A DNA stretch of 52,782 nt, taken from the NCBI RefSeq assembly GCF_004004515.1, contig NZ_RXOL01000012.1:1-52782 (forward strand), written 5' to 3'. Positions 15,225-23,692 of this stretch are shown one piece after another (positions within the stretch are counted from its first letter, which is position 1; every line of letters starts with the position of its first letter). The position numbers were made by a program, and so were the translations under genes. Under the pieces are notes generated by a model that was given only the letters and a program-made list of their open reading frames with translations, made no database searches and was not told the DNA's origin. The stretch comes from Croceicoccus ponticola. Its GTDB lineage: Bacteria > Pseudomonadota > Alphaproteobacteria > Sphingomonadales > Sphingomonadaceae.

Positions 15225-17642
15225 CTAATTCGCGGCGGGCCGTTTCCGTTCGGGGAGGGCAAAGGCGACCACGTAATCGCCCTTGTCCGTGCCCATGTAC
15301 ATGTGCCCGCCCGCCGCGATGACGACATATTGCCTGCCCGTCTTGGCCGAGGTGTAGGTCATCGGCGTCGCCTGTGGCCCGGCGGGAAGGCGGCCCTTCC
15401 ACAAGACCTTGCCCGTCTGCGTGTCGAAAGCCCGCAAGTGCTTGTCCATCGCCGCACCGATGAAGGTCAGGCCCGCGTCCGTCGTCACCGATCCGCCAAT
15501 GTTGAAGGCGCCGGGAATGGCGATGCCCAGCGGCGCGCGATCCTCTGTCGTGCCCAGTGTGCGTTTCCACGCGATTTTGCCGCTGTCGATGTTCACCGCC
15601 GCGATGTGCCCCCATGGCGGCGCGATGCACGGAATGCCCAGCGGCGAAAGCATCGGATTCAGGCTGATGCCATAGTTCGTGCCTTCTTGCCGCAGATAGC
15701 CGGGGGCGTGAGAATCCTTTGCTGCTTCGGGCTTGTCGACATCGGCACCGTGGCGGAACAGCAGCACCTCTTGCGGAATGGCGGAGGCGTTGACGATCAT
15801 CAGACGCCGCGCTTCGTCCACGCTGACGCTGCCCCAGTTCAGCATTCCGAAGGTGCCGGGATACTGCAACATGCCGCGTTCGGACGGCGGCGTGAAAACG
15901 CCGTCGTAATCGAGCGAGCGGAAGCGAATCCGGCAAAAAAGCTGGTCCAGCGGGGTGGCGCCCCACATCGAAGCTTCCGTCAGGTCGGGCGGGGCGAAGG
16001 ATGCGAAACCGGTCGATCGCGGCTGGGTTGGAGAATAGCGTTCGCCCGGCAGTTTGCCCGCCGTGACTGGGCGTTCCTCTACCGTGGTCAGCGGTTTTCC
16101 GGTCCGGCGGTCGAGGATGAAGATATCGCCCAACTTCGTCGGCGCGGCCAGCGCGGGGACAGATGCCCCCTTGCCGCGCCAGTCGAACAGCACCGGCTGT
16201 GCCGGGATGTCGTAGTCCCAGATATCGTGGTGAACCATCTGGTAATGCCAGCGCACCTGACCGGTCTTCGCGTCCAGCGCGACGATGGAACTGGCATAGC
16301 GTTCAAGGTCGGGCGTACGGTGCGTGCCGACATGATCGGGCGTCGCGTTGCCGGTGGGCAGGTAGACGAGGCCAAGGTCCGGGTCTGCGCTGAACACGGT
16401 CCACGCATTGACCGAGCCGCGCGTCCATTCGCCGTCGGGGCCGGGACCGGATTGTCCGTCCGGCCGCGCCGAATCCCATCCCCACAGGAACGCGCCCGTG
16501 TTCACGTCATAGGCGCGGACAACGCCCGACGGATCGTCGCTGCTGAAATTGTCGCGAATGTACGAACCGACGACCGCGACATCGCCGATGATCGTGGGGG
16601 GAGAGGTGGTGTAAGTGCGCAATTGATCGACTTCGCCCATCCCGACCTTGAGATCGATTTCGCCGTTGGTGCCGAATCCGGGGCAAGGCGCGCCGGTCGC
16701 CGCGTCGCTCGCCAGCAGGCGGCCATCGACCGTCATGGAAATCACGCGGGCAGCGCAGATGCCATTTGCCGTCGGATTGGCGTGATAGGATACGCCGCGA
16801 CAGTTCAGCATTTGCGCATTGCCGAGATCGGCCTTCGGATCGCGCAGCCACAATTGCCTGCCGCTATCGGCGTCGAGCGCGAAGACCTTGCCGGTGGGCG
16901 AGCAGAAGATCACACGGTCGTCGACCATCAGTGGCGTAGCCATGAAGCTGATCGACTTGATCTCTGGCCGTTTTTCCATCGTGTCGCCGGTTTCGAACGT
17001 CCAGGCGGGTTCGAGGCTGGCGACATTGGCGGCGGTGATCTGCGATGCGGGCGAATGGCGCGTACCGCTTGCATTCGCGCCATAGGCTGTCCAGTTCGCA
17101 GGCGCGCCATTCGTGGCGGCGGCGGCTACAGATGTGAAACCGGGGGATGCGGAATTTGCGGGCGTGATTTCATATGGCTGCACCCGGGTGAACGCAACCA
17201 CCAGCGCAATCACCGCCAGTGTGGCGGCAAGGGGCGCGGCAAGGCGGGTGAACGCATCGTGCGCCGCGGTGATACCGCGCCTGATCCACGGCAGGGCCAG
17301 GATCACGCCAAGCACCGTCGGCCCGGCAAGTCGGGGTAGGAGCTGCCAGAAATCCAGCCCCACTTCCCACAGCGACCAGCCCAGCGTGGCCAGCAGCATC
17401 GCCGCATATATCCAGACCCCGCGCCGATCGCCGCGCACGAAGAACCAGCCGGACAAAAGGCAGGCGAGGCCAGCCAGTAAATAGTAAGGCGAACCGCCCA
17501 GCGATACGAGCCAGCCGCCCCCGGCGGCCAGCACGATGCCGATGATCGCCAGCAGGATGCCGAACGGCCAGCGCACGAATGCGTTGCCCTTAATCTTGTC
17601 ACCCTTGCGCCGGGCGGTTCGCCCTGCTTCCCCCAAAGTCAT
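15225..17642 (-). CDS. gcd: membrane-bound PQQ-dependent glucose/quinate-type dehydrogenase
   Basis: 805 aa, close to the 796 aa of E. coli Gcd. About 150 N-terminal residues form roughly five hydrophobic helices (e.g. WPFGILLAIIGIVLAAGGGW), followed by the periplasmic eight-bladed PQQ propeller. Diagnostic stretches are 'VHHDIWDYDIPAQPVL', 'GDIFILDRRTGKPL', 'SPTQPRSTGFASFAPPDLTE' and 'AFNIGGSVTTDAGL'. It oxidises a sugar or polyol at the periplasmic face and passes electrons to ubiquinone. Start ATG 17642 is only three bases after the lipoyl protein stop, so it is the distal gene of the operon from 22081. Physical coupling to an E1/lipoyl module is odd for a sugar dehydrogenase; related quinate/shikimate or other alcohol substrates cannot be excluded. 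No PQQ synthesis genes lie in the window. Confidence 0.9.
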   Translation of the reverse strand: MTLGEAGRTARRKGDKIKGNAFVRWPFGILLAIIGIVLAAGGGWLVSLGGSPYYLLAGLACLLSGWFFVRGDRRGVWIYAAMLLATLGWSLWEVGLDFWQLLPRLAGPTVLGVILALPWIRRGITAAHDAFTRLAAPLAATLAVIALVVAFTRVQPYEITPANSASPGFTSVAAAATNGAPANWTAYGANASGTRHSPASQITAANVASLEPAWTFETGDTMEKRPEIKSISFMATPLMVDDRVIFCSPTGKVFALDADSGRQLWLRDPKADLGNAQMLNCRGVSYHANPTANGICAARVISMTVDGRLLASDAATGAPCPGFGTNGEIDLKVGMGEVDQLRTYTTSPPTIIGDVAVVGSYIRDNFSSDDPSGVVRAYDVNTGAFLWGWDSARPDGQSGPGPDGEWTRGSVNAWTVFSADPDLGLVYLPTGNATPDHVGTHRTPDLERYASSIVALDAKTGQVRWHYQMVHHDIWDYDIPAQPVLFDWRGKGASVPALAAPTKLGDIFILDRRTGKPLTTVEERPVTAGKLPGERYSPTQPRSTGFASFAPPDLTEASMWGATPLDQLFCRIRFRSLDYDGVFTPPSERGMLQYPGTFGMLNWGSVSVDEARRLMIVNASAIPQEVLLFRHGADVDKPEAAKDSHAPGYLRQEGTNYGISLNPMLSPLGIPCIAPPWGHIAAVNIDSGKIAWKRTLGTTEDRAPLGIAIPGAFNIGGSVTTDAGLTFIGAAMDKHLRAFDTQTGKVLWKGRLPAGPQATPMTYTSAKTGRQYVVIAAGGHMYMGTDKGDYVVAFALPERKRPAAN

Positions 17643-17645
17643 AGC

Positions 17646-17888
17646 CTATGCAGTCTCGATGATGGCGATGGGCGCGCGCACGTCGATCGTCTCGCCGACT
17701 TCGGCCACGATCCGCGTTAGCGTTCCCGATACGGGCGATGGCACTTCGACCGTGGTCTTGGCGGCTTCCACCTCGACCAGCGTGTCGCCCTCGTTCACCA
17801 CGTCGCCGGGCTGCTTTAGCCAGCGCACGATTTCGCCATCCTGCATCCCCATGCCGTATTGCGGCAGGACCACGGTATATTCAGCCAT
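17646..17888 (-). CDS. free-standing lipoyl-domain protein
   Basis: 80 aa from ATG 17888 (GGAGAG site); an upstream in-frame extension belongs to the E1beta coding region. The sequence is a single biotinyl/lipoyl domain: MAEYTVVLPQYGMGMQDGEI, then EAAKTTVEVPSPVSG with the modifiable Lys at the hairpin turn, then the second half of the beta-barrel. There is no subunit-binding or acyltransferase domain, so the protein is an acyl carrier without E2 catalysis. It lies 16 bases after E1beta and three bases before gcd. It presumably receives the acyl or aldehyde unit from the neighbouring E1; the E2 at 316-1737 might take it over (inference). The Lys context (AAK-T) differs from the usual TDK-A, so the type of modification is unproven. 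Confidence 0.85.
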   Translation of the reverse strand: MAEYTVVLPQYGMGMQDGEIVRWLKQPGDVVNEGDTLVEVEAAKTTVEVPSPVSGTLTRIVAEVGETIDVRAPIAIIETA

Positions 17889-17904
17889 GTCCGTCTCTCC
17901 TTCT

Positions 17905-18897
17905 TCAGGCCGGAACCGCGCGTTCGGCGCCGATGATGCGCCGTGCGGCATCGACGATCCGTTCGACCGACGGGTAAAGCGGTTTTTCTATGTGTGGGCT
18001 GAACGGCAAATGCGTGTCGGGGGTGGTGACCCTCACGACCGGACCGCGCAGGGCATCGAAGGCATGCTCGACGATCGTCGCGGCGATCTCGCTGGCCGCG
18101 CTGCAGGTCATGTGCGCCGGGTCGACGCATATCGCCCGCCCCGTCTTGCGCACCGATTGCAGGATCAGTTCACGGTCCAGCGGAACCAGCGTGCGCGGGT
18201 CGATCACTTCGGCGGAAATGCCTTCTTCGGCCAGTTTCTTCGCGGCGTTCAGGGCCACGTTGACCCCGCCTGCGACACCGATGATAGTCAGGTCGCTGCC
18301 TTCGCGCTTGATGTCGCCCTTGCCCAGCGGGATGACGTGGTCGACGTCGTCCGACACTTCGCCCTTTGCCATCCAGCAGGTCGAATCCTCGAAACTCAGC
18401 ACCGGGTCGTCGCTGCGGATCGCGGCTTTCAACAGGCCCTTCATGTCGCTGGCGTTGGACGGCGCGATGATCTTCAGCCCCGGCATGTTCATGAACATGG
18501 AATAGGGACGGTCCGAATGCTGCGCCGCGTTCGAATTGCCGTAGAACAGGCACGAACGGATAACGAGTGGGAGCCGCGCCTGACCGCCATAAATATAGCG
18601 GGACTTGGCGATGATGGAGCAGATCTGATCCATCGCCGGGAACAGGAACGACGAAATGGTCGCATCGACGATGGGACGCATCCCCACCATCGCCGCGCCG
18701 CCTGCAGCGCCGATGAACCCGTTTTCGGAAATTGGCGTGTCGCGCACGCGTTCCTCTCCGAACTGGTCGACAAAGCCGGTGGTGGTGCCGAACACGTTGC
18801 AGCGCACGTCCTCGCCCATGATGAACACGGACTTGTCGCGCGCCATCTCCTCTTTCTGGGCCTGGTGGATCGCTTCGAGATAGGTGACTCTTGCCAT
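17905..18897 (-). CDS. 2-oxoacid/acetoin dehydrogenase E1 beta subunit (second copy)
   Basis: 330 aa, complete. 'FIMGEDVRCNVFGTTTGFVD', 'DTPISENGFIGAAGGAAM' and the C-terminal transketolase domain 'LVPLDRELILQSVRKTGRAI' define the family. It is clearly diverged from the copy at 1749-2759 (for example 'RCNVFGTTTGF' against 'GGNGTAGGPEA'), so it is not a recent duplicate. It starts 14 bases after E1alpha stops and is followed after 16 bases by the lipoyl-only gene. Together they form an E1 module without its own E2 or E3. Confidence 0.92.
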   Translation of the reverse strand: MARVTYLEAIHQAQKEEMARDKSVFIMGEDVRCNVFGTTTGFVDQFGEERVRDTPISENGFIGAAGGAAMVGMRPIVDATISSFLFPAMDQICSIIAKSRYIYGGQARLPLVIRSCLFYGNSNAAQHSDRPYSMFMNMPGLKIIAPSNASDMKGLLKAAIRSDDPVLSFEDSTCWMAKGEVSDDVDHVIPLGKGDIKREGSDLTIIGVAGGVNVALNAAKKLAEEGISAEVIDPRTLVPLDRELILQSVRKTGRAICVDPAHMTCSAASEIAATIVEHAFDALRGPVVRVTTPDTHLPFSPHIEKPLYPSVERIVDAARRIIGAERAVPA

Positions 18898-18911
18898 TAT
18901 TGCGGTCCTTC

Positions 18912-19916
18912 TCAGGCGTGGGCGCTGACGTCGGCGGGGATCGGCAGGCGATCCACGAAGACATGGTCGAAGGCTTCGGCGAAAACGGGATAATCGCTGT
19001 CACGCGCAAATTGCAGCGCATCGGCAACTTCGTCGGCGATGGCGCTGTCGATCGCATCCAGGTCGGCATCGGCGACGCCAGCTTCGACCAGTCGCTTGCG
19101 ATAGATGGTGATGGGATCGCGGGCGACCCAATCGTCATGTTCCGGCCCGCGCGGGGTAAGCTCGCGGCCCATGTTCACGGCGTGGTCGCCATAACGGTAG
19201 GTCTTCGTCTCGATCAGGGTCGGACCCTTGCCGGCGCGGGCGCGGTCGACCGCTTCGCGCACGGCGGCTTCGACCGCGTCCACGTCCTGTCCGTCGACGA
19301 TCACGCCGGGAATGCCATAGCCGTGGGCGCGATCCGCGACATTTGCGCCCGCCACTGCCTTGTCAGTGGGCGTCGACATGCCGAATCGGTTGTTTTCGCA
19401 AACGAATATCGCCGGCAGCGACCATACGGCGGCAAGGTTCATGCCTTCGTGGATCGCGCCTTCGCTGCTGGCGCCGTCACCGAAGAAGCATAGCGCGACC
19501 CGGTCCAGCCCCTGCAGCTTGGCGCCGAGCGCCGCGCCCGCAGCGACCGGGCCGCCCGATCCGACGATGCTGGTTTCGCCAAGGCTGCCCATCGAAAAAT
19601 CGGACAAGTGCATCGAGCCGCCCTTGCCCTTGCAGATGCCGGTCACTTTGCCGAGCAGTTCAGCCATCAGGGGACGCAGCTTCGCGCCCTTGGCAATGGG
19701 GTGGCCGTGGCTGCGATGGGTGCCGACCATGTAGTCATCGTCGCGCAGCGCGATGCAGGCGCCGACGCCCGATGCCTCCATCCCGGCATATGTGTGCAGC
19801 GCGCCGGGGATTTCGCCCGCGGCGTGGATGGCTTCGGCCTTTGCCTCGAACTGGCGGATGCGCTGCATCCGGCGGTATTTTTCGAGGCGCGGATCGTTTT
19901 CGCCTGTGGTGGTCAT
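18912..19916 (-). CDS. 2-oxoacid/acetoin dehydrogenase E1 alpha subunit (second copy)
   Basis: 334 aa. The ThDP motif is intact: GDG at 146-148 (FFGDGASSEG) and NN at 175-176 (VCENNRFG). 'GTHRSHGHPIAKG' and 'GKGGSMHLSD' match AcoA/PdhA-type alpha subunits. The gene begins nine bases after the M24 gene stops and ends 14 bases before E1beta. As part of the cupin-M24-E1-lipoyl operon it probably cleaves or decarboxylates a 2-oxo or hydroxyketone intermediate released by the M24-like enzyme (inference). Confidence 0.92.
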   Translation of the reverse strand: MTTTGENDPRLEKYRRMQRIRQFEAKAEAIHAAGEIPGALHTYAGMEASGVGACIALRDDDYMVGTHRSHGHPIAKGAKLRPLMAELLGKVTGICKGKGGSMHLSDFSMGSLGETSIVGSGGPVAAGAALGAKLQGLDRVALCFFGDGASSEGAIHEGMNLAAVWSLPAIFVCENNRFGMSTPTDKAVAGANVADRAHGYGIPGVIVDGQDVDAVEAAVREAVDRARAGKGPTLIETKTYRYGDHAVNMGRELTPRGPEHDDWVARDPITIYRKRLVEAGVADADLDAIDSAIADEVADALQFARDSDYPVFAEAFDHVFVDRLPIPADVSAHA

Positions 19917-19925
19917 GAACGGGTC

Positions 19926-21242
19926 CTATTCTGCAGGTTCGGTTTCGCCGGCAGTGGCCTTTGCGGCCAGCGGCGCGACAATAAGTTCGAGCGGGGTGTC
20001 GTACATCGGTTCGGGCGCGCCGCTCGTGATGGCGTAGACATTTTCCATGTGGCACGGCCCGACCTTCGCCCCGAAATAAAGGCTGTCGAGCGAGAGCAGC
20101 ATGCCCTCTTCAAGGACAAACCCCTGCTTCACCCCGGCCAGCCCCGCCGCCGGATAGGCCAGCGGGATCTCCAGCGGCATCAGCCCGATGCCATGCGCCA
20201 CGACGAGCAGCTTTTCCGGCGTCGCGACGCCATTGGCCTTCAGGTGTTCGTATCCGATGGCGGGCAGGTCGGCGGTCGACATGCCGGGGCGCAGCGTGTC
20301 GACCATCTTGACGAAGGCATCGCGCAGGATGTCGTGCTGACGCTGATATTCGGCGCTGGGCGGGCCGATGATGGCGGTGCGGTTGATGTCGACCCAGAAC
20401 CCGTCGTGGATGCCCTGTGTTTCAAGGATGACGATATCGCCCCGGCGCAGTTCGCGGTTCCCGCGCGTGCGGAACAGGTCGGGGATGAATTCGTCGGCTT
20501 CATACGATCCTCCGAACAGCATCCCGCCTTCGTCGACGGGGATCGTGTCGTTGCGAACCATGAAATCGCAAATCTTCGCCTGAACGTCGTTCCAGTCCGC
20601 GCCTTCGTGCAGCACGCTGCCGGCAAAGGTGATGATGCGGTCGGCCAGCTTGCCCACCTTGCGATACCGGGCCAGTTCGCCGTCCGTCTTTACCACGCGG
20701 ACGCGCATCATGAAGTCGAGCACGTCGACGAATTCGTGCGGGACGGCATCGCGGATGCGGGCAGAAAGACGGTGTTCGTCAAACCCGACGCGCCGGTTCG
20801 CCATGCCGCGATCGGCAAGGGCGGCGGCGACCGCGGAGGCGATGTCCGGCTGGCATTCACCGCGGATCGCGCCGACCATTGCCATCGCGTCCTCGCCCAG
20901 TTTCCCCGTCTTGCGATCGGGGTCGAGATAGCGGCTGACTTCGCAGAAGTTCAGCATTTCGAACGTGCGCACCTCGCCAAAGGTGCATTCATCGCCATCC
21001 TTGTTCAACACGGCGACAAGGCCAAGGTTCGCTTCGGGTATGACCAGCGTCAGCGGGAGGTCCGGATCGGCATAGACGATGGCGGCGGCCATCGGCTCCA
21101 TCTGTCCCCACCGTTCGAGGATGGAATGGTAGCCGACGGCGTAGCGCACGTCATGCGGGTGGGACAGGACGACGGCATCGAGGCCTTCTGCTCCCATCAT
21201 CGCGCGCAACCGTTCGGCGCGCGGGTTCGTGGTGGCTGTCAC
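19926..21242 (-). CDS. M24-family (aminopeptidase P/creatinase fold) hydrolase or lyase
   Basis: 438 aa. It starts at GTG 21242, overlapping the cupin stop by four bases. An N-terminal creatinase-type domain (ERLRAMMGAEGLDAVVLSHP) is followed by the pita-bread catalytic domain. By alignment with aminopeptidase P motifs the five metal ligands are Glu274 (LETQG), Asp285 (WVDINRT), His350 (VAHGIGL), Asp386 (LLSLDSLY) and Glu400 (HMENVYAIT). Two positions are swapped relative to the usual D-D-H-E-E, giving E-D-H-D-E. The fold includes peptidases, creatinase and the DMSP lyase DddP, so a non-peptidase catabolic role is plausible here. Cytoplasmic; no signal peptide. It starts an unbroken run of five closely spaced genes ending in gcd. 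Confidence 0.87.
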   Translation of the reverse strand: MTATTNPRAERLRAMMGAEGLDAVVLSHPHDVRYAVGYHSILERWGQMEPMAAAIVYADPDLPLTLVIPEANLGLVAVLNKDGDECTFGEVRTFEMLNFCEVSRYLDPDRKTGKLGEDAMAMVGAIRGECQPDIASAVAAALADRGMANRRVGFDEHRLSARIRDAVPHEFVDVLDFMMRVRVVKTDGELARYRKVGKLADRIITFAGSVLHEGADWNDVQAKICDFMVRNDTIPVDEGGMLFGGSYEADEFIPDLFRTRGNRELRRGDIVILETQGIHDGFWVDINRTAIIGPPSAEYQRQHDILRDAFVKMVDTLRPGMSTADLPAIGYEHLKANGVATPEKLLVVAHGIGLMPLEIPLAYPAAGLAGVKQGFVLEEGMLLSLDSLYFGAKVGPCHMENVYAITSGAPEPMYDTPLELIVAPLAAKATAGETEPAE

Positions 21243-21688
21243 GCGGCCTCTTCCTCCCGCGCCACGTTCGACACGATCTCGCCGCGCGCAACATCGCGCA
21301 GGAATTCGTGGTTGAGGATGAACTGGATGCCACCCTCTTCGTTGGTAAAGGCGACCGCGCCGTGGCCGAGGAAAAGGTATTCGGTCACTTCCTTGCAGTG
21401 CGCCTCGGTATGGCGCGAACCGATCGGTTCGTAGCCGTAAGTGCCGACAGGGGCCGAACCGACGTCGTAGATCAGCTCGCCTTTGGTGACGAAGTACTGG
21501 CCGTGGCCAAGGTGCCAGTGCGGCGCGAACGTCGCGCCCGGTTCCATGTGCACCCACAGCACCCAGTCGCCGGTTTCCTCGCTATAGCGCAGAAGGCGGA
21601 TGGTCGTGCCGGTGCCCAGCGATACTTCGGGGCAGTCGTTGAGGTTGACGATGAGGTCACCAAGCTTGCCGGGATTGTGTTCGGTCAT
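21239..21688 (-). CDS. cupin-domain protein (ChrR/dihydroxyacetophenone-dioxygenase-like)
   Basis: 149 aa single-domain cupin. Metal-binding motif 1 is 'APHWHLGHGQYFVTKGELIY' with two His and a Gln/Glu-type position; motif 2 is 'GYEPIGSRHTEAH' with a third His. The pattern matches the ChrR-type cupins that include 2,4'-dihydroxyacetophenone dioxygenase, so an oxygenase or an isomerase are both possible. ATG 21688 has GGAGAG eight bases before it. It overlaps the M24 GTG and lies 60 bases after the ABM stop. The neighbours suggest a step just before or after the M24 enzyme. Confidence 0.82.
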   Translation of the reverse strand: MTEHNPGKLGDLIVNLNDCPEVSLGTGTTIRLLRYSEETGDWVLWVHMEPGATFAPHWHLGHGQYFVTKGELIYDVGSAPVGTYGYEPIGSRHTEAHCKEVTEYLFLGHGAVAFTNEEGGIQFILNHEFLRDVARGEIVSNVAREEEAA

Positions 21689-21748
21689 GGTTGCTCTCCT
21701 TTTGGTTCGAATTATTGCGCGGTGCCGCCAGGGGCGAAAGCGATGCGA

Positions 21749-22081
21749 TCATGCCTGCTTCCCCGCGAGAGGACGGTCTTGCGCCGTGGTGTCGCCGAGA
21801 CAGTCGAACATGCGGATGTCCGGCTCTCCGTCAAGGCATGCCCAGCCTTCTTCGGACATGGCCACGTGGTATGGTTGCAGAGCATGCGCTTCGAATGCGG
21901 CGCGATTGCGGAAAACTTCGCTGAATGCGAAGGCGTCGCGGTCATCGGGCGATCGCATGACCTGGAAATGCAGGGTATCGGGTTCGTTCATATGCACGTC
22001 TTGCTGAAGCTGCGTGACAAGCTCCACGAACCGCGCCGTCTTGTCCGGCTTCGTGCGGACATGCATGATGACGCCGATCAT
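21749..22081 (-). CDS. ABM-family (antibiotic biosynthesis monooxygenase / YgiN-like) protein
   Basis: 110 aa from ATG 22081 (MIGVIMHVRTKPDKTARFVE), a dimeric ferredoxin-like alpha/beta-barrel domain with the family 'NEPDTLHFQVMRSPDDRDAF' and 'SEVFRNRAAFEAHA' segments. Such proteins act as cofactor-free monooxygenases, isomerases or heme-binding dimers. It is the first gene of the leftward operon. Its start codon is only 17 bases from the divergent start at 22099, so its promoter must lie inside that gene. Two further ABM proteins lie at 35785 and 36090. Confidence 0.82.
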   Translation of the reverse strand: MIGVIMHVRTKPDKTARFVELVTQLQQDVHMNEPDTLHFQVMRSPDDRDAFAFSEVFRNRAAFEAHALQPYHVAMSEEGWACLDGEPDIRMFDCLGDTTAQDRPLAGKQA

Positions 22082-22098
22082 GGGAGAGGCCTTTCGTA

Positions 22099-23613
22099 AT
22101 GAGGGATGATTTGCTGGCCGAGGCGGCACGCCTCGCCCAGGGGGCAACGCCCGGGGATGCGGCCCCGCTTGTCGCCAGACTTCTGAGCGAGAGCCCGCAC
22201 GATGCCGATGTGCTGACGCTGGCTGGCATTGTCGCCCAGCGCACAGGCCGTGCTGACACTGCGATCGCGAATTTTCGGGCCGCGCGGGACGCGGATCGCG
22301 GTAACCCGGCGCGACACCAGAACGTGGCTGTCGCGCTGAAGAACAAGGGCGAATTCGACGCTGCGCTGGCCGCGTTCGAGGAGGCGCTGGCGCTGCGGCC
22401 CGGACATGGGGCGACGCTGGCCAACATGGGATCGTGCCTGCTGGCCGCGAATCGCGTGGAAGAGGCTTTGGCCGTGCTCGACCGCGCTCTCGACGCTGCT
22501 CCGGATCATGCCGACGCGCTCAACAGTCGCGGTGTGGCGTTGGCGCGGTTGGGTCGGCACGGGCAAGCGGTCGAAACTTACCGCGAAGCGCTTGCCGTGC
22601 GGCCCGGTCATATCGAAACGCGGCTGAACCTTGGCGATGCGCTGTCGGCGCTGGGAAAGAATGACGATGCGGCACAGATCGCGAAGGGCGTTCTGGCCGA
22701 CCGACCCGACCATCCGCGCGCTGCTAACCAGCTTGGCCTGCTGCGCGAAAAGGCGGGGGATTTCGCCGGGGCGGCCGATGCCTTGCGGCAGGGATTCGAT
22801 CCTGCCCGCCCCAATCACGCGCTGGGCATCAACATGGCACGTTGCATGATCCGCGCGGGGCAAGCCGAAGCGGCGTTGCAGGTTTGCGAACGGATGCTGG
22901 CGACGTCCCCGTCCGTCACGACGCCGCTGGCCATGGCCAGCGTCGCGATGGACCGGATGGGCGCGGTGGACCGGCGCAAGGCGCTGATGGGTGTCGACCG
23001 GTTCGTGACCATACACGACATCGACGCCGTGGAAGGTTTTGCGGGTATGGAGGGTTTCAATGCCGCGCTGATCGCCGAATTGCGCGCGCATCCGACGCTG
23101 ACCGAAGAACCCGAGGGGCTCGTCACGCGGCAGGGGCGGCAAAGCGGGGACCTGGCCAACGACACCACACCCGCCATCGCGGCGCTGGCCGGGATCGCGC
23201 GCGACAAATTGGGGGCGGAGCGTGATCGGCTGGCCTCCATAGGCGGGGATCACCCGTTTTTGCGCGCCATGCCTGACAGGTGGAGCCTGACGCTTTGGGG
23301 AACCATCCTGCGTGCAGGGGGCGAGGTGGGCGCACATATCCACGCGCCCAACTGGCTGTCGGGGGTCTATTACCCCGATTTCCGGGCTAATGCGGAAGAT
23401 GCAAACGAAGGCGCCTTTACCATCGGCCCGCTGCCCGCCGAATTGGGCGAAGCGGTGACGGCGCCCGATGTCATTCACCCGCGTACGGGGCGCATGATCC
23501 TGTTCCCGTCCTATCTGTGGCACGGCACATTGCCGTTTGCGGGCGAAGACCGGATCAGCTTCGCCTTTGATCTGGTGCCCGAAGGTATCGGCCGCCCGCA
23601 CAGCTTGCGCTGA
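22099..23613 (+). CDS. TPR-repeat protein with C-terminal putative 2OG-Fe(II) oxygenase domain
   Basis: 504 aa. Residues about 1-290 are tandem tetratricopeptide repeats (repeated 'DADVLTLAGIVAQRTGRAD', 'HGATLANMGSCLLAANRVEE', 'HADALNSRGVALARLGRHGQ'). The C-terminal about 180 residues form the 2OG-Fe(II)_Oxy_5-type domain: His413-x-His415 in 'GAHIHAPNWLSGVYY', distal His475 in 'SYLWHGTLPF' and the 2-oxoglutarate-binding Arg485 in 'DRISFAFD'. No signal peptide. Such fusions probably hydroxylate a protein or small-molecule partner bound by the TPR array; the substrate is unknown. Divergent from the ABM-led operon by 17 bases; convergent with the TonB receptor. Confidence 0.85.
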   Translation: MRDDLLAEAARLAQGATPGDAAPLVARLLSESPHDADVLTLAGIVAQRTGRADTAIANFRAARDADRGNPARHQNVAVALKNKGEFDAALAAFEEALALRPGHGATLANMGSCLLAANRVEEALAVLDRALDAAPDHADALNSRGVALARLGRHGQAVETYREALAVRPGHIETRLNLGDALSALGKNDDAAQIAKGVLADRPDHPRAANQLGLLREKAGDFAGAADALRQGFDPARPNHALGINMARCMIRAGQAEAALQVCERMLATSPSVTTPLAMASVAMDRMGAVDRRKALMGVDRFVTIHDIDAVEGFAGMEGFNAALIAELRAHPTLTEEPEGLVTRQGRQSGDLANDTTPAIAALAGIARDKLGAERDRLASIGGDHPFLRAMPDRWSLTLWGTILRAGGEVGAHIHAPNWLSGVYYPDFRANAEDANEGAFTIGPLPAELGEAVTAPDVIHPRTGRMILFPSYLWHGTLPFAGEDRISFAFDLVPEGIGRPHSLR

Positions 23614-23630
23614 CGGCACGATACCAACGA

Positions 23631-23664
23631 GCAGCGACCCCGGGAGGGACCGGGGCCGCGCTGC
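23631..23664. terminator. GC-rich hairpin between convergent TPR/2OG and TonB genes
   Basis: Stem GCAGCG/CGCTGC plus CCCCGG/CCGGGG with a small internal bulge and a six-base loop. It lies between two convergent stop codons (23613 and 23693). There is no T-run, so it is a probable rather than proven terminator. Confidence 0.45.
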
Positions 23665-23692
23665 GACGCAGATTTGCCGCGTCGCCATCGGA

